64,000 bases of DNA from Kitasatospora gansuensis (GCF_014203705.1 NZ_JACHJR010000001.1:5704001-5768000); one strand, 5' to 3'; counted from the stretch's first letter, positions 16,778 through 26,290 are shown. The notes: a model not told the origin generated them from the letters alone. Program-made: numbers and translations.

Positions 16778-17178
16778 CGGCTGCCCCACTGACGGCTGTT
16801 GACGAACGCCCCTGCGACGCCCGCCCGTTGCGCACCGCCCCCGCCCTCCCCGGGCGGGGGCGGTTTGGGTACGGGCGCGTACCGGCGGCCGCGCGGCCCC
16901 GATCCGACGGACCGTCATACGGGGCCCTGGAGTGGGCGCTACGGTGGAACCGTCCGGGATGGGGCCGTTCGGGGGAGAGATCCCGACGAGGGGTAGACCT
17001 CGGGGTGGATCGGGCTAGCATTGGGTGAAAGCTTGTCCGTTTTGCTCAACTTAATTACCTATATGTCGAATAAGTTGGGCACGGCAGGGGCAGGACCGAA
17101 AAGACAGAAGCGGCGCAACCGGCGACGGGCACGAGGCAGCTGGGGAAGGCGACCCTCGTCCACAGCCTGGAGGTCCCG
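16778..17178. other. 401-bp intergenic stretch
   Basis: It contains the terminator at 16834-16864 and then an AT-rich patch around 17035-17075 (TTGCTC then TATATG about 17 bp downstream), the best candidate promoter for the DUF3145 gene. No other gene seen. Confidence 0.4.
16834..16866 (+). terminator. 13-bp hairpin followed by TTT
   Basis: ACCGCCCCCGCCC (16834-16846) pairs perfectly with 16852-16864 around TCCCC and is followed by TTTGGGT, 57 bp after the oxidoreductase stop. Confidence 0.75.
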
Positions 17179-17673
17179 GTGACGACACGTGGAGTCCTGT
17201 ACATCCACTCCGCGCCCCGCGCGCTGTGCCCGCACGTCGAGTGGGCGGTGGCGGGCGTGCTCGGCGTGCGGATCAGTCTCGACTGGATCCGCCAGCCGGC
17301 CGCGCCCGGCCACTGGCGGGCCGAGCTCTCCTGGCAGGGGGAGCCCGGCATCGCCTCGCGGCTGGCATCCGCCCTGCGCGGCTGGCAGTTGATCCGTTTC
17401 GAGGTCACCAGCGAGCCCACCACGAGCACCGAGGGCGAGCGCTACAGCTCCACCCCCACGCTCGGCATCTTCCACGCCGTCACCGGCATCCACGGCGACA
17501 TCCTGATCCCCGAGGACCGGCTGCGGGCCGTGCTGCTCCGGGCCAGGAACGAGGGCACCGACCTGGAGGCCGACCTGTGCCGGCTGCTCGGCAAGCCCTG
17601 GGACGACGAGCTGGAGCCGTTCCGCTACGCCGGTGAGGGTGCTCCGGTCCGCTGGCTGCACCAGGTGGTCTGA
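17179..17673 (+). CDS. DUF3145 family protein
   Basis: 164 residues from GTG 17179. Strongly resembles the actinobacterial DUF3145 family (start TTRGVLYIHSAPRALCPHVEWA, where the segment CPHVEWA is typical; end RWLHQVV). It normally sits beside the fatty-acid synthase genes, as here, separated from fabF by a bidirectional terminator. Biochemical function is not known. Confidence 0.85.
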   Translation: MTTRGVLYIHSAPRALCPHVEWAVAGVLGVRISLDWIRQPAAPGHWRAELSWQGEPGIASRLASALRGWQLIRFEVTSEPTTSTEGERYSSTPTLGIFHAVTGIHGDILIPEDRLRAVLLRARNEGTDLEADLCRLLGKPWDDELEPFRYAGEGAPVRWLHQVV

Positions 17674-17690
17674 CGATCCGACGAACGCCA

Positions 17691-17728
17691 CGGGCCCGGT
17701 ACGCGGAAGAACTCGCGTACCGGGCCCG
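17691..17728. terminator. Bidirectional terminator between DUF3145 and fabF
   Basis: CGGGCCCGGTACGCG (17691-17705) pairs perfectly with 17714-17728 around an 8-nt loop between two convergent genes. Confidence 0.8.
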
Positions 17729-17747
17729 CGGCGTGAACGACGGTGCG

Positions 17748-19013
17748 TCAGATGGTGCGGAAGGCCAGCACCACGTTGTGGCCGCCGAAGCCGAACGAGT
17801 TGTTCAGCGCGGCGATCCGGCCCTCGGGGAGCTTGCGCGGCTCGCCCTGGACGATGTCGGCCTCGACCTCGGGGTCGGCGTCGTCCAGGTTGATGGTCGG
17901 CGGGGCCAGCCGGTGGTACAGGGCCAGCACGGTGGCGACGGTCTCGATGCCGCCGGCGCCGCCGAGCAGGTGACCGGTCATCGACTTGGTGGCCGAGACG
18001 GCGACGTGGTCGAGGTGCTCACCGAGCTCCTTGCGGAGCGCCTTGAGCTCGGCGACGTCACCCTGCGGGGTGGACGTGGCGTGCGCGTTGACGTGCACGA
18101 TGTCGGCCTTGTCGAGGTCGTTCTGCTCGAAGAGCTGAGCGATCGCGCGGGCCACCCCGGAGCCGGTCGGCTCGGGCTGGGCGATGTGGTGGGCGTCCGA
18201 GGAGAGACCCTGGCCGACCGCCTCGCAGTAGACCCGGGCGCCGCGCGCGGCGGCGTGCTCGGCCGACTCCAGCACGACCACGCCCGCGCCCTCGCCGAGC
18301 ACGAAGCCGTCGCGGGCCTTGTCGTACGGGCGGGAGGCCGCCTGCGGGTTCTCGTTGTTCTTGGACATCGCCATCATGTTGGCGAAGGCCACGATCGGCA
18401 GCGGGTGGATCGCCGCCTCGGTGCCACCGGCCACCACGACGTCGGCGCGGCCGGTACGGATCATCTCGATCGCGTAGCCGATCGCCTCGGCGCCGGAGGC
18501 GCAGGCGGAGACGGGGGTGTGCACACCCGCGCGGGCGCCGACCTCCAGGCCGACGTTGGCCGCCGGGGAGTTGGGCATCAGCATCGGGACGGTGTGCGGG
18601 GAGACCTTGCGGACGCCCTTCTCCTTCAGTACGTCGTACTGGTCGAGCAGGGTGGTCACGCCACCGATGCCGGAGGCGATGACGGCGCCCAGGCGCTCGG
18701 GGGCGAGCTTGGAGGACTCGTCGGTGGCGGGCGTCTCGTAGCCGGCGTCGGCCCAGGCCTCGCGGGCCGCGATCAGCGCGAACTGCGCCGAGCGGTCCAG
18801 CTTGCGGGCCAGCGGGCGGGGCAGCACGTCGCCGGGCTCGACCGCGGTGCGCGCGGCGATCCGGACGGGCAGGTCGGCGGCCCACTCCTCGGTCAGCGCT
18901 GCCACCCCGGAACGGCCTTCCATCAGGCCCTCCCAGAACGAGGCGGCGTCGCCGCCCAGCGGCGTGAAGGCGCCGATACCCGTGACGACCACGGTGCGGT
19001 TTTCAGCGGTCAC
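17748..19013 (-). CDS. fabF: Beta-ketoacyl-ACP synthase II
   Basis: 421 residues from GTG 19013. The thiolase-fold synthase carries Cys171 (SACASG), His311 (NAHATSTPQGD), Lys343 and His348 (TKSMTGHLLGGAGG), the standard Cys-His-His-Lys condensing set. It elongates acyl-ACP with malonyl-ACP in the cytosolic type II fatty-acid synthase. Last gene of the fabD-fabH-acpP-fabF cluster, the same order as in Streptomyces coelicolor, where these genes are essential and FasR-activated. Confidence 0.97.
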   Translation of the reverse strand: MTAENRTVVVTGIGAFTPLGGDAASFWEGLMEGRSGVAALTEEWAADLPVRIAARTAVEPGDVLPRPLARKLDRSAQFALIAAREAWADAGYETPATDESSKLAPERLGAVIASGIGGVTTLLDQYDVLKEKGVRKVSPHTVPMLMPNSPAANVGLEVGARAGVHTPVSACASGAEAIGYAIEMIRTGRADVVVAGGTEAAIHPLPIVAFANMMAMSKNNENPQAASRPYDKARDGFVLGEGAGVVVLESAEHAAARGARVYCEAVGQGLSSDAHHIAQPEPTGSGVARAIAQLFEQNDLDKADIVHVNAHATSTPQGDVAELKALRKELGEHLDHVAVSATKSMTGHLLGGAGGIETVATVLALYHRLAPPTINLDDADPEVEADIVQGEPRKLPEGRIAALNNSFGFGGHNVVLAFRTI

Positions 19014-19127
19014 TGGTTTCTTCTTCTCTCACGTGTGGCAGGTGGCGGCGGTGCCGGGGGAGGGGTGACCGGGCGGCCGGGGTGTGCACTCCGGCCGCCC
19101 GGGCGGTCAGTTCGAACTGACCGTGGA

Positions 19128-19373
19128 TCAGGCGGCGTTCTTGAGGATGTAGTCCACGGCGTCGCCGACGGTCTTGAGGTTCTTGACCTCGTCGTCCGGG
19201 ATCTTCACGTCGAACTTCTCCTCGGCGGCCACGACGACCTCGACCATGGAGAGCGAGTCGACGTCCAGGTCGTCGGTGAAGGACTTGTCGAGCTCGACGT
19301 CCTCGGCCGGGATGCCGGCGATCTCGTTGACGATCTCGGCAAGACCGGTCAGAACCTCGTCCTTGGTAGCCAT
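19128..19373 (-). CDS. acpP: Acyl carrier protein
   Basis: 81 residues, acidic and helical. The DSL motif places the phosphopantetheine-accepting serine at residue 40. It shuttles growing acyl chains between the FabD, FabH and FabF enzymes encoded around it. Full length and intact. Confidence 0.97.
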   Translation of the reverse strand: MATKDEVLTGLAEIVNEIAGIPAEDVELDKSFTDDLDVDSLSMVEVVVAAEEKFDVKIPDDEVKNLKTVGDAVDYILKNAA

Positions 19374-19447
19374 TCTGGCTGCTCCTCTTCGGTGTTGACA
19401 GCGACCACCCGGCGGGCCGTCGCAGGTTTGTGATGGGGCGTAGATGC

Positions 19448-20479
19448 CTAGGGGAGAGTAACGACTGCGGCGGCGTACACGAGACCCGCCCCGAAGCCGA
19501 TGATCAGCGCGAGGTCGCCGCTGCGGGCCTCGCCGCTCTCCAGCATGCGTTCCATGGCCAGCGGGATGGAGGCCGCGGAGGTGTTCCCGGTCTCGGCGAT
19601 GTCGCGGGCGACCGGCACCGTGGCGGGCAGCTTGAGCGCCTTGATCATGGCGTCGGTGATCCGCATGTTGGCCTGGTGCGGGATGAACGCACCGAGCTGG
19701 TCCGCGGTGATCCCGGCGGCGTCCAGCGCCTGCTGGGCCACCTTGGCCATCTCCCAGACCGCCCAGCGGAAGACCGACTGACCCTCCATCCGCAGGGCCG
19801 GCCACTTCACCTCCTCGCCCGTCCCGTTCACCGCGTCCGCCTTGGCGAACGCGGTGTCCCAGGCCTGGGTCTGCGAGATGACGTCCTTCTGCGCGCCGTC
19901 CGAACCCCAGATCACCTTGCCGATGCCGGGCGTGTCGGACGGGCCGACGATCGCGGCGCCCGCGCCGTCGCCGAAGATGAACGCGGTCGACCGGTCCGAG
20001 GTGTCGGTCAGGTCGCTGAGCCGCTCGACGCCGATCACCAGCACGTACCCGGCGCTGCCGCCGCGCACCATGCCGTCGGCCAGGCTCAGGCCGTAGCCGA
20101 AGCCCGCGCAGGCGGCCGAGATGTCGAAGGCCGGGGCGGTGCCGCAGCCGAGCCGCTGGGCGATCTCGGTGGCGATCGCCGGGGTCTGCTTGAGGTGCGA
20201 GACGGTGGCCACGATCACGCCGCCGATCTGCTCCGGGTCGATGCCGGCCTGGGCGATCGCCTTGCCGGCGGCCTGCACCGACATCTCGGCGACGGTCTCC
20301 TCCGGGCCGGCCCAGCGGCGCTCGGTGATCCCGCTGCGGGAACGGATCCACTCGTCCGAGGAGTCGATCCAGTTCAGGACCTCGGAGTTGGGGATCACCC
20401 GAACGGGGCGGTAGCCGCCGACACCGTGGATGCGGGAGTACGTGGCACCGGTGGTCGGCTGGATCTGAGGCGAAGTCAT
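19448..20479 (-). CDS. fabH: Beta-ketoacyl-ACP synthase III
   Basis: 343 residues. Catalytic triad is visible: Cys124 (SAACAGF), His268 (IPHQAN) and Asn299 (ETGNTSAAS). It starts fatty-acid synthesis by condensing an acyl-CoA primer with malonyl-ACP; streptomycete enzymes accept branched primers. ATG 20479 overlaps the fabD stop by 4 bp (ATGA), so translation is coupled. Confidence 0.96.
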   Translation of the reverse strand: MTSPQIQPTTGATYSRIHGVGGYRPVRVIPNSEVLNWIDSSDEWIRSRSGITERRWAGPEETVAEMSVQAAGKAIAQAGIDPEQIGGVIVATVSHLKQTPAIATEIAQRLGCGTAPAFDISAACAGFGYGLSLADGMVRGGSAGYVLVIGVERLSDLTDTSDRSTAFIFGDGAGAAIVGPSDTPGIGKVIWGSDGAQKDVISQTQAWDTAFAKADAVNGTGEEVKWPALRMEGQSVFRWAVWEMAKVAQQALDAAGITADQLGAFIPHQANMRITDAMIKALKLPATVPVARDIAETGNTSAASIPLAMERMLESGEARSGDLALIIGFGAGLVYAAAVVTLP

Positions 20480-21414
20480 GCGTCCTGCTCCTGCCCGCCG
20501 TGCTCCTCGATCAGGGCACGCGCCTTGTCGAGGTCGGCCGGGGTCTTGAGGGCCAGCGTCGCGACACCCTTGACGTTGCGCTTGACCAGGTTGGTGAGGG
20601 TTCCGGCCGGGGAGAGCTCGATGACGGCGGTGGCACCGAGCTGCTGCAGGGTCTCCATGCAGAGGTCCCAGCGGACCGGGTTGGAGACCTGGGAGACCAG
20701 GCGGTCCAGTACTTCGGTACCGGACTGTACGACCTCACCGTCCTTGTTGGACAGGTAGCCGACCTTCGGGTCGTGGACCGTCAGGGTCGGCGCGAGCTTG
20801 GCCAGCCGCTCCACGCCCGGGGCCATGTGCTCGGTGTGGAACGCCCCGGCCACCTTGAGCGGGATCACCCGGGCGCCGGCCGGCGGGTCCGCCTTCAGCG
20901 CCGCGAGCTGGTCCAGCGTGCCGGCCGCGACCAGCTGGCCGCCGCCGTTGTTGTTGGCCGCGGTCAGACCGTGCTCGGCCAGCTTCGCGGCGACCACCTC
21001 GGGGTCGCCGCCCAGCAGGGCGGTCATCCCGGTGGCCGTCACGGTGGCGGCCTCGGCCATCGCCAGGCTGCGCTCGCGGACGAACACCAGCGCCTCCTCG
21101 ACGCTGAGCACACCGGCCAGCGCGGCGGCGGTGATCTCACCGACGCTGTGCCCGGCGACCGCGGCGAACGGGCCGCCGGTCGGGGCGCCGAACAACTCGG
21201 TGGCGGTGAGCAGGCCCGCGGCGACCAGCAACGGCTGGGCGACGGCGGTGTCCTTGATCTCCTCCTCGGAGCCCTCGGTGCCGTACCGGACCAGATCGAG
21301 CCCGGCCACGTCGGACCAGGCCTTCAGCCGGTCGGCAGCGCCGTCCAGCTCAAGCCAGGGGTTGAGGAATCCGGGGGTCTGGGCACCCTGTCCAGGGGCG
21401 ACGATTACGAGCAC
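20476..21414 (-). CDS. fabD: Malonyl-CoA:ACP transacylase
   Basis: 312 residues. GHSVGE holds the nucleophile Ser90 and the GAFHTEHM segment near residue 196 the partner histidine. It loads malonyl units from CoA to ACP. It is the promoter-proximal gene of the FAS operon; the 89-bp gap upstream separates it from the co-oriented FasR-type regulator. Confidence 0.95.
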   Translation of the reverse strand: MLVIVAPGQGAQTPGFLNPWLELDGAADRLKAWSDVAGLDLVRYGTEGSEEEIKDTAVAQPLLVAAGLLTATELFGAPTGGPFAAVAGHSVGEITAAALAGVLSVEEALVFVRERSLAMAEAATVTATGMTALLGGDPEVVAAKLAEHGLTAANNNGGGQLVAAGTLDQLAALKADPPAGARVIPLKVAGAFHTEHMAPGVERLAKLAPTLTVHDPKVGYLSNKDGEVVQSGTEVLDRLVSQVSNPVRWDLCMETLQQLGATAVIELSPAGTLTNLVKRNVKGVATLALKTPADLDKARALIEEHGGQEQDA

Positions 21415-21503
21415 GGTTCAACCCTCTCTCGCCAGGCACCCGAGGGCGGGTAGGCGACGGTAACGAAGAAAAGCACGCCGGATTGTGGAGTCCCTACAGC
21501 GTG

Positions 21504-22802
21504 TCAGTCATGATTGGCGGCCGAGCCGAGTCGGCCCAGGGCCAGCGCGATCCGCAGTGTGAAGGCCGAACGCACGTCGGACGGAGCATATCCGGTGACG
21601 TCGGTCACACGACGAAGCCGGTAGCGCACGGTGTTTGGGTGGACGAAGAGCATCCGGGCGGCACCCTCCAGCGAGGAGGCCTGCTCCAGATAGACACTCA
21701 ACGTCTCCAGGAGTGCCGACCCGGCCTCGTCCAGCGGTGTGTAGATCTCCTCCACCAGCTGCCGCCGGGCCGCCTGGTCGCCCGCCAGCGCCCGTTCGGG
21801 CAGCAGGTCGTCGGCCAGCACCGGGCGCGGGGCGTCCGGCCAGGCCGCACAGGCCTTCAGCCCGGCCGCCGCCGCGTGCGCGGACCTGGTCGCCGAGAGC
21901 AGGTCGCCGACCGTCGGGCCGACCACCACCGGGCCTGGCGCGAACTGCCCGATCAGCGCCCGGGCGGCGTGCACCGGCTCCTTGTCGCCACCGACCACCA
22001 CCACCAGACGCTTGCCCAGCACCCCGGTCAGCACGTGCAGCTTGGCGTATCTGGCGGCCCGTCGGATCGCCTCCACCACCAGCTCGCTGTCCCCGTCCGG
22101 GGCGCTGCCCATCACCACCCGGACCTGGCTGGGCTGGCCCCAGCCGAGCGCGGCGGCCCGGGACAGCACGCCCTCGTCCGCGTCGCCGGAGAGCAGCGAG
22201 TTGACGACCAGGGCTTCCAGCCGGGCGTCCCAGGCGCCGCGCGCCTCGGCCGCCTGGGCGTACACCTGCGCGGTGGCGAAGGCGATTTCCCGGGCGTAGA
22301 CCAGCACCGACTCCCGCATGCCCGCTTCGTCGCCGGGCGCGGCCACCTCGTCGATGGCCTCCTCCATCACCTCGATCGTGGTGCGGATCAGCTCCACGGT
22401 CTGCCGGAGCGTGATCGCCCTGGTCAGCTCGCGCGGGGCGGTGCCGAACACGTCGGTGGAGATCGCCTGCGGGGCGTCCGGGTGCCGGTACCACTCGGTG
22501 AACGCGGCGATACCGGCCTGGGCGACCAGGCCGATCCAGGACCGGTGCTCCGGCGGCATCCGCCGGTACCAGCCCAGCTGGTCGTCCATCCGGGCGATCG
22601 CGGCGGTGGCCAGCTTGCCCGAGGACTTCTCCAGGCGCTTGAGCGTGGCAGCCCGCAGCTCGGCCCGCTCGGTGGCCAGCCTGCGCTCCTGCGCGGTCAG
22701 CCGACCACCCCGGCGGGGCTTCGGCTGCTCGGGCTGCTTGGCAGCCGCGGTGGCCTGCTCGGCCGCGGTCTTCTTGTCGGAACTCGCTGAAGCGGATGGC
22801 AC
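21504..22802 (-). CDS. fasR: PucR/CdaR-type HTH regulator of fatty-acid synthesis (FasR-like)
   Basis: 432 residues from GTG 22802. The C-terminal ~60 residues hold the PucR-family helix-turn-helix (GAARMLFVHPNTVRYRLRRV), and the middle a GGDEF-like/CdaR region. Position immediately upstream of fabD matches FasR of S. coelicolor, which activates the fabDHPF operon by binding its promoter. Symbol assigned by family and synteny; the start lacks an obvious Shine-Dalgarno. Confidence 0.88.
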   Translation of the reverse strand: MPSASASSDKKTAAEQATAAAKQPEQPKPRRGGRLTAQERRLATERAELRAATLKRLEKSSGKLATAAIARMDDQLGWYRRMPPEHRSWIGLVAQAGIAAFTEWYRHPDAPQAISTDVFGTAPRELTRAITLRQTVELIRTTIEVMEEAIDEVAAPGDEAGMRESVLVYAREIAFATAQVYAQAAEARGAWDARLEALVVNSLLSGDADEGVLSRAAALGWGQPSQVRVVMGSAPDGDSELVVEAIRRAARYAKLHVLTGVLGKRLVVVVGGDKEPVHAARALIGQFAPGPVVVGPTVGDLLSATRSAHAAAAGLKACAAWPDAPRPVLADDLLPERALAGDQAARRQLVEEIYTPLDEAGSALLETLSVYLEQASSLEGAARMLFVHPNTVRYRLRRVTDVTGYAPSDVRSAFTLRIALALGRLGSAANHD

Positions 22803-22930
22803 AGGGACAAGACTGCCTCACGTACGGCGCGCCTCGTACCCGCCCCCGCCGATCGGGCCGGTGGCCCACGTCACACCGGCCTCCCGTCGGCCTCCCGGAA
22901 GCCGGGTCGTTCGGGCACTACGGTGGCCTG

Positions 22931-23707
22931 GTGACCGAAGCCGCCACCCGCGCCCGCGCCGACCTGCGCCGGGCCTCCGAACGCTACGAATCCACCCCGG
23001 CCGAGGGCATCGAGACCCGGCACGCCTTCTCCTTCTCCGGCCACTACGACCCGAAGAACGTCCACTTCGGCGCCCTGCTGGCGGTCAACGAGGAGACCCT
23101 CGCCCCCGGCGCGGGCTACGACGACCACAAGCACCGGGACACCGAGATCCTCACCTGGGTCCTCTCCGGCGCCCTCGCCCACCGGGACGGCCACGGCCAC
23201 GCGGGCGTGGTCCGCCCCGGCATGCTCCAGTGGCAGAGCGCCGGCTCGGGCATCACCCACACCGAACGCAACGTCGGCGGCGCGGCCGAACCGGTCCGCT
23301 TCGTCCAGATGTGGCTGCAGCCGGACGTCTTCGACGCACCCCCGGCGTACGGCCTGCGGCGGGTCGAGCGCGCGGCGGACGGGCTGACGCTGCTCGCCTC
23401 CGGCCTGACGCGGGACGCCGCTTCGGAGGCGCTGCGGCTGCGGCGCGGTGACGCGGCGCTCTGGCTGGTCACGGCCGGGCCCTGGGAGCCGCTGCCGCCG
23501 CTGCCCGAAGCACCGTTCCGCTACGCGCATCTGACGGCGGGTTCGCTGGGGTACCGCACCGTGCCAGGCCCGCAGGGCGGCGGCCGCTCGATGGAGCCCG
23601 GCGACAGCGTCCGCGCCACCGGCGACGCCTTCGCCGACCCCACGGCGGGGGCCGACGGCGTGGAGCTGCTTTTTTGGGAGATGCACTCACCCGTCACATA
23701 CGGCTGA
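22931..23707 (+). CDS. Pirin family protein
   Basis: 258 residues, bicupin. Predicted metal ligands are His66, His68, His110 and Glu112 (DDHKHRDTE ... GITHTERN), typical of pirin/YhhW proteins, which bind iron and may have quercetinase or redox-sensing activity. GTG 22931 chosen because homology begins there. Divergent from fasR; its 3' end abuts copy 1 of the palindromic repeat. Confidence 0.9.
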   Translation: MTEAATRARADLRRASERYESTPAEGIETRHAFSFSGHYDPKNVHFGALLAVNEETLAPGAGYDDHKHRDTEILTWVLSGALAHRDGHGHAGVVRPGMLQWQSAGSGITHTERNVGGAAEPVRFVQMWLQPDVFDAPPAYGLRRVERAADGLTLLASGLTRDAASEALRLRRGDAALWLVTAGPWEPLPPLPEAPFRYAHLTAGSLGYRTVPGPQGGGRSMEPGDSVRATGDAFADPTAGADGVELLFWEMHSPVTYG

Positions 23708-23724
23708 CCCTAAGTGGCTACGGT

Positions 23725-23839
23725 CAGGGGCTCGGGGAACTGCGAGGAGATCTGGCGTTCGGGTCACTGCGAAAGTGCCTGACCACCCCTGTACGGATCA
23801 CCTTTTCCGAGGTCGGCGTCGCAGTTCCCCGAGCCCCTG
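23725..23839 (+). repeat. Dispersed palindromic repeat, copy 1
   Basis: 115 bp with perfect 21-bp terminal inverted repeats beginning CAGGGGCTCGGGGAACTG. It lies between two convergent genes (pirin and serine hydrolase), 17 and 13 bp from their stops. It is near-identical, in opposite orientation, to copies at 26291 and 33136. It could fold into a long stem and may act as a terminator. Confidence 0.85.
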
Positions 23840-23851
23840 GTGGTGGTTGCC

Positions 23852-24682
23852 CTAGCGGAGTTCGTTCAGCACCGCGTCGGTGAAGACCGGCCAGACCTCC
23901 GCCGCCCACGGGCCGAAGTCGCGGTCGGTGAGGGCGATGCAGGCGACGCCCGCGGCCGGGTCGACCCAGAGGAAGGTGCCGGACTGGCCGAAGTGGCCGA
24001 AGGTGGCGGGGGAGCTGTGGGTGCCGGTCCAGTGCGGGGACTTCTCGCTGCGGATCTCGAAGCCGAGGCCCCAGTCGTTGGGCCGCCGGTGCCCGAAGCC
24101 GGGGAGGACGCCGCCCAGGCCGGGCCAGGCCACCTCGCGGGTGGCGGCGTGCACGGTGGAGGGGTCGAGCAGCCGGGGGGCCTGCAGCTCGGCGGCGAAC
24201 TTGGCCAGGTCGGCGACGGTGGAGAGGCCGCCGGCCCCGGCGGGGGTCCGGTGGGCGGTGTTGATCAGGGTGGAGGTCATCCCGAGCGGGGCGAAGACCG
24301 CCTCCTGGGCGTACTGGGCGAAGTTGATCCCGGACGCCTTGGTCAGGGTGTCCGCCAGCACGTCGAACCCGGCGTTGGAGTAGAGCCGCCGCTCACCGGG
24401 CGGGGCCATCACCCGGTGCTCGTCGAAGGCCAGCCCGGAGGTGTGCGCCAGCAGGTGACGGACCGTCGAACCCTCGGGACCGGCCGGGTCGTCCAGCTCG
24501 AAGACGCCCTCCTCGACCGCGACCAGCACCGCGTACGCGGTGAGCGGCTTGGTCACCGACGCCAACGGGAACAGCTGGTCCTGCGGCCCCGCCGCACCCA
24601 GCACCACCCCGTCACTACCCCGCACCACCGCGGCCGCAGCGGTGGGCACCGGCCAGTCCTCGATCATCCGCAAGCTCTGCAT
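23852..24682 (-). CDS. Serine hydrolase of the class C beta-lactamase/DD-peptidase family
   Basis: 276 residues. Ser42-x-x-Lys45 (ASVTK), Tyr101-Ser-Asn (LYSN) and a C-terminal HFGQSGT give the complete catalytic triad set of penicillin-binding-protein-like esterases. No signal peptide is visible, so it is probably cytoplasmic and acts as an esterase or peptidase with unknown substrate. ATG 24682. Confidence 0.88.
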   Translation of the reverse strand: MQSLRMIEDWPVPTAAAAVVRGSDGVVLGAAGPQDQLFPLASVTKPLTAYAVLVAVEEGVFELDDPAGPEGSTVRHLLAHTSGLAFDEHRVMAPPGERRLYSNAGFDVLADTLTKASGINFAQYAQEAVFAPLGMTSTLINTAHRTPAGAGGLSTVADLAKFAAELQAPRLLDPSTVHAATREVAWPGLGGVLPGFGHRRPNDWGLGFEIRSEKSPHWTGTHSSPATFGHFGQSGTFLWVDPAAGVACIALTDRDFGPWAAEVWPVFTDAVLNELR

Positions 24683-24727
24683 GGGCCCGACTCTAACGAC
24701 TCACCCGGTCGCCCCGGAGTGCCGGGC

Positions 24728-24758
24728 TTGCCTAGAGTGCGCTCCAACTCAGTAGCTT
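24728..24758 (+). promoter_or_regulatory. MerR-type promoter with 19-bp spacer
   Basis: TTGCCT (24728-24733) and TAGCTT (24753-24758) are separated by exactly 19 bp, with a GAG-TGCG-CTC palindrome inside. The long spacer with an internal dyad is the signature of MerR-activated promoters. It implies that the upstream GTG at 24760 cannot be the start and that GTG 24790 is. Confidence 0.7.
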
Positions 24759-24789
24759 CGTGAACGTCACTTCCACCGGGGGTATCACC

Positions 24790-25308
24790 GTGACCACGAC
24801 CGCAGCACCGAACCTGCTCAACTGCGGCGCCTACTCCGGCGTCGCCGTCGAGACCGCCGACCGCACGGGCCGGCACACCATCAGCGAGATGGTGGCCAGC
24901 ACCGGCCTGAGCGCGCACACGCTGCGCTGGTACGAGCGGATCGGCCTGCTCGATCCGGTCGACCGTTCGCACTCCGGGCAGCGCCGGTACAGCGATGCCG
25001 ACGTGCGGAGGCTGGAGTTCCTCGGCCGGCTGCGGCTGACCGGGATGTCGGTCGCGGACATGCTCCGGTACGTCGAGCTGGTCCGGGAGGGTGAACACAC
25101 CCTGGCGGACCGCCGGGACCTGCTGGTGGCCCACCGCGAGGAGGTCCGGCTGAAGCTGGCGGACCTGCACGCGACCCTGGTGGTCCTCGACTACAAGATC
25201 GACCTCTACGGCGACACCCTCGAATCCATCGAAGCTCTCGAAGTTCGCGAAGGCAGGAGCACCGAATGCGTCTCCCCACCGTCCCCCTCGGCCGCAGCGG
25301 CGAGCTGA
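24790..25308 (+). CDS. MerR-family transcriptional regulator
   Basis: 172 residues from GTG 24790, GGGGG upstream. The N-terminal winged helix (HTISEMVASTGLSAHTLRWYER, of which TLRWYERIGLL is diagnostic) is followed by a long dimerisation helix. No cysteine cluster for metal sensing is visible. It overlaps the aldo-keto reductase gene by 43 bp, so the pair forms an autoregulated operon. Confidence 0.88.
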   Translation: MTTTAAPNLLNCGAYSGVAVETADRTGRHTISEMVASTGLSAHTLRWYERIGLLDPVDRSHSGQRRYSDADVRRLEFLGRLRLTGMSVADMLRYVELVREGEHTLADRRDLLVAHREEVRLKLADLHATLVVLDYKIDLYGDTLESIEALEVREGRSTECVSPPSPSAAAAS

Positions 25309-26270
25309 TCGGAGCCCAGGGCCTCGGCTGCATGGGCATGTCCGAGTTCTACGGCCCGACCGATACCGCCGAGGCCCTGGCCACCCTGGACGCCGCGCTG
25401 GAGGCGGGCGTCACCCTGTTCGACACCGCCGACATCTACGGCTCCGGTGCGAACGAGGAGCTGATCGGCCCGTTCGTCCGGGCCAACCGCGACCGGGTGG
25501 TGCTGGCCACCAAGTTCGCCATCGAGCGCCGTGCCGACGACCCGACCTACCGGGCCGTCCGGAACGACCCGGCCTACATCCGCACCGCCGTGGACGCCTC
25601 GCTGCGCCGCCTCGGCGTGGACGTGATCGACCTCTACTACATGCACCGGCGCGACCCGGCGGTCCCGCTGGCCGAGTCGGTCGGCGCGATGGCCGAGCTG
25701 GTCCGGGCCGGCAAGGTCCGGGAGCTGGGCCTCTCCGAGGTGACCGGGGACGAGCTGCGCGAGGCGTACGCGGTGCACCCGATCGCGGCGCTGCAGTCCG
25801 AGTGGTCGCTGTTCTCCCGCGACGTCGAGCGCACCGCCGTCCCGGCCGCCGCCGAACTGGGCGTCACCTTCGTGCCGTACTCCCCGCTCGGCCGGGGCTT
25901 CCTGACCGGCTCCTTCGCCGCCGCCGAACAGCTGACGGAGGGTGACTACCGGCGCTACCACCCGCAGTTCAGCGGCCCGAACGCCGCCGCCAACGCGGCC
26001 CTGGTCGCCCCGATCCAGAAGGTCGCCGCGGACCGCGGCGTCACCGCCGCCCAGATCGCCCTCGCCTGGGTCCACCAGCGCGCCGAGGTGCACGGCCTCA
26101 CCGTGGTCCCCATCCCCGGCACCCGCAAGCGCACCCGCCTCGCCGAGAACACCGCTGCGGCGAGCCTGCGCCTCACCCCCGCCGAACTCGCTGTCCTGGA
26201 GCCCATCGCCGGCCAGGTCACGGGCACCCGCTACGCCGACATGAGCTCCACCTCGGCGGGCCGGGAGTAG
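25266..26270 (+). CDS. Aldo/keto reductase
   Basis: 334 residues, TIM barrel. The catalytic Asp and Tyr lie in FDTADIYGSG, Lys in ATKFAIE and His in YYMHRRDP; the C-terminal NADPH-binding region contains VPIPGTRKRTRL. Reduces aldehydes or ketones with NADPH. ATG 25266 has GGAG 6 nt upstream and lies inside the 3' end of the merR gene. Confidence 0.92.
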   Translation: MRLPTVPLGRSGELIGAQGLGCMGMSEFYGPTDTAEALATLDAALEAGVTLFDTADIYGSGANEELIGPFVRANRDRVVLATKFAIERRADDPTYRAVRNDPAYIRTAVDASLRRLGVDVIDLYYMHRRDPAVPLAESVGAMAELVRAGKVRELGLSEVTGDELREAYAVHPIAALQSEWSLFSRDVERTAVPAAAELGVTFVPYSPLGRGFLTGSFAAAEQLTEGDYRRYHPQFSGPNAAANAALVAPIQKVAADRGVTAAQIALAWVHQRAEVHGLTVVPIPGTRKRTRLAENTAAASLRLTPAELAVLEPIAGQVTGTRYADMSSTSAGRE

Positions 26271-26290
26271 AAGGCACATGCTGCGGCAGC

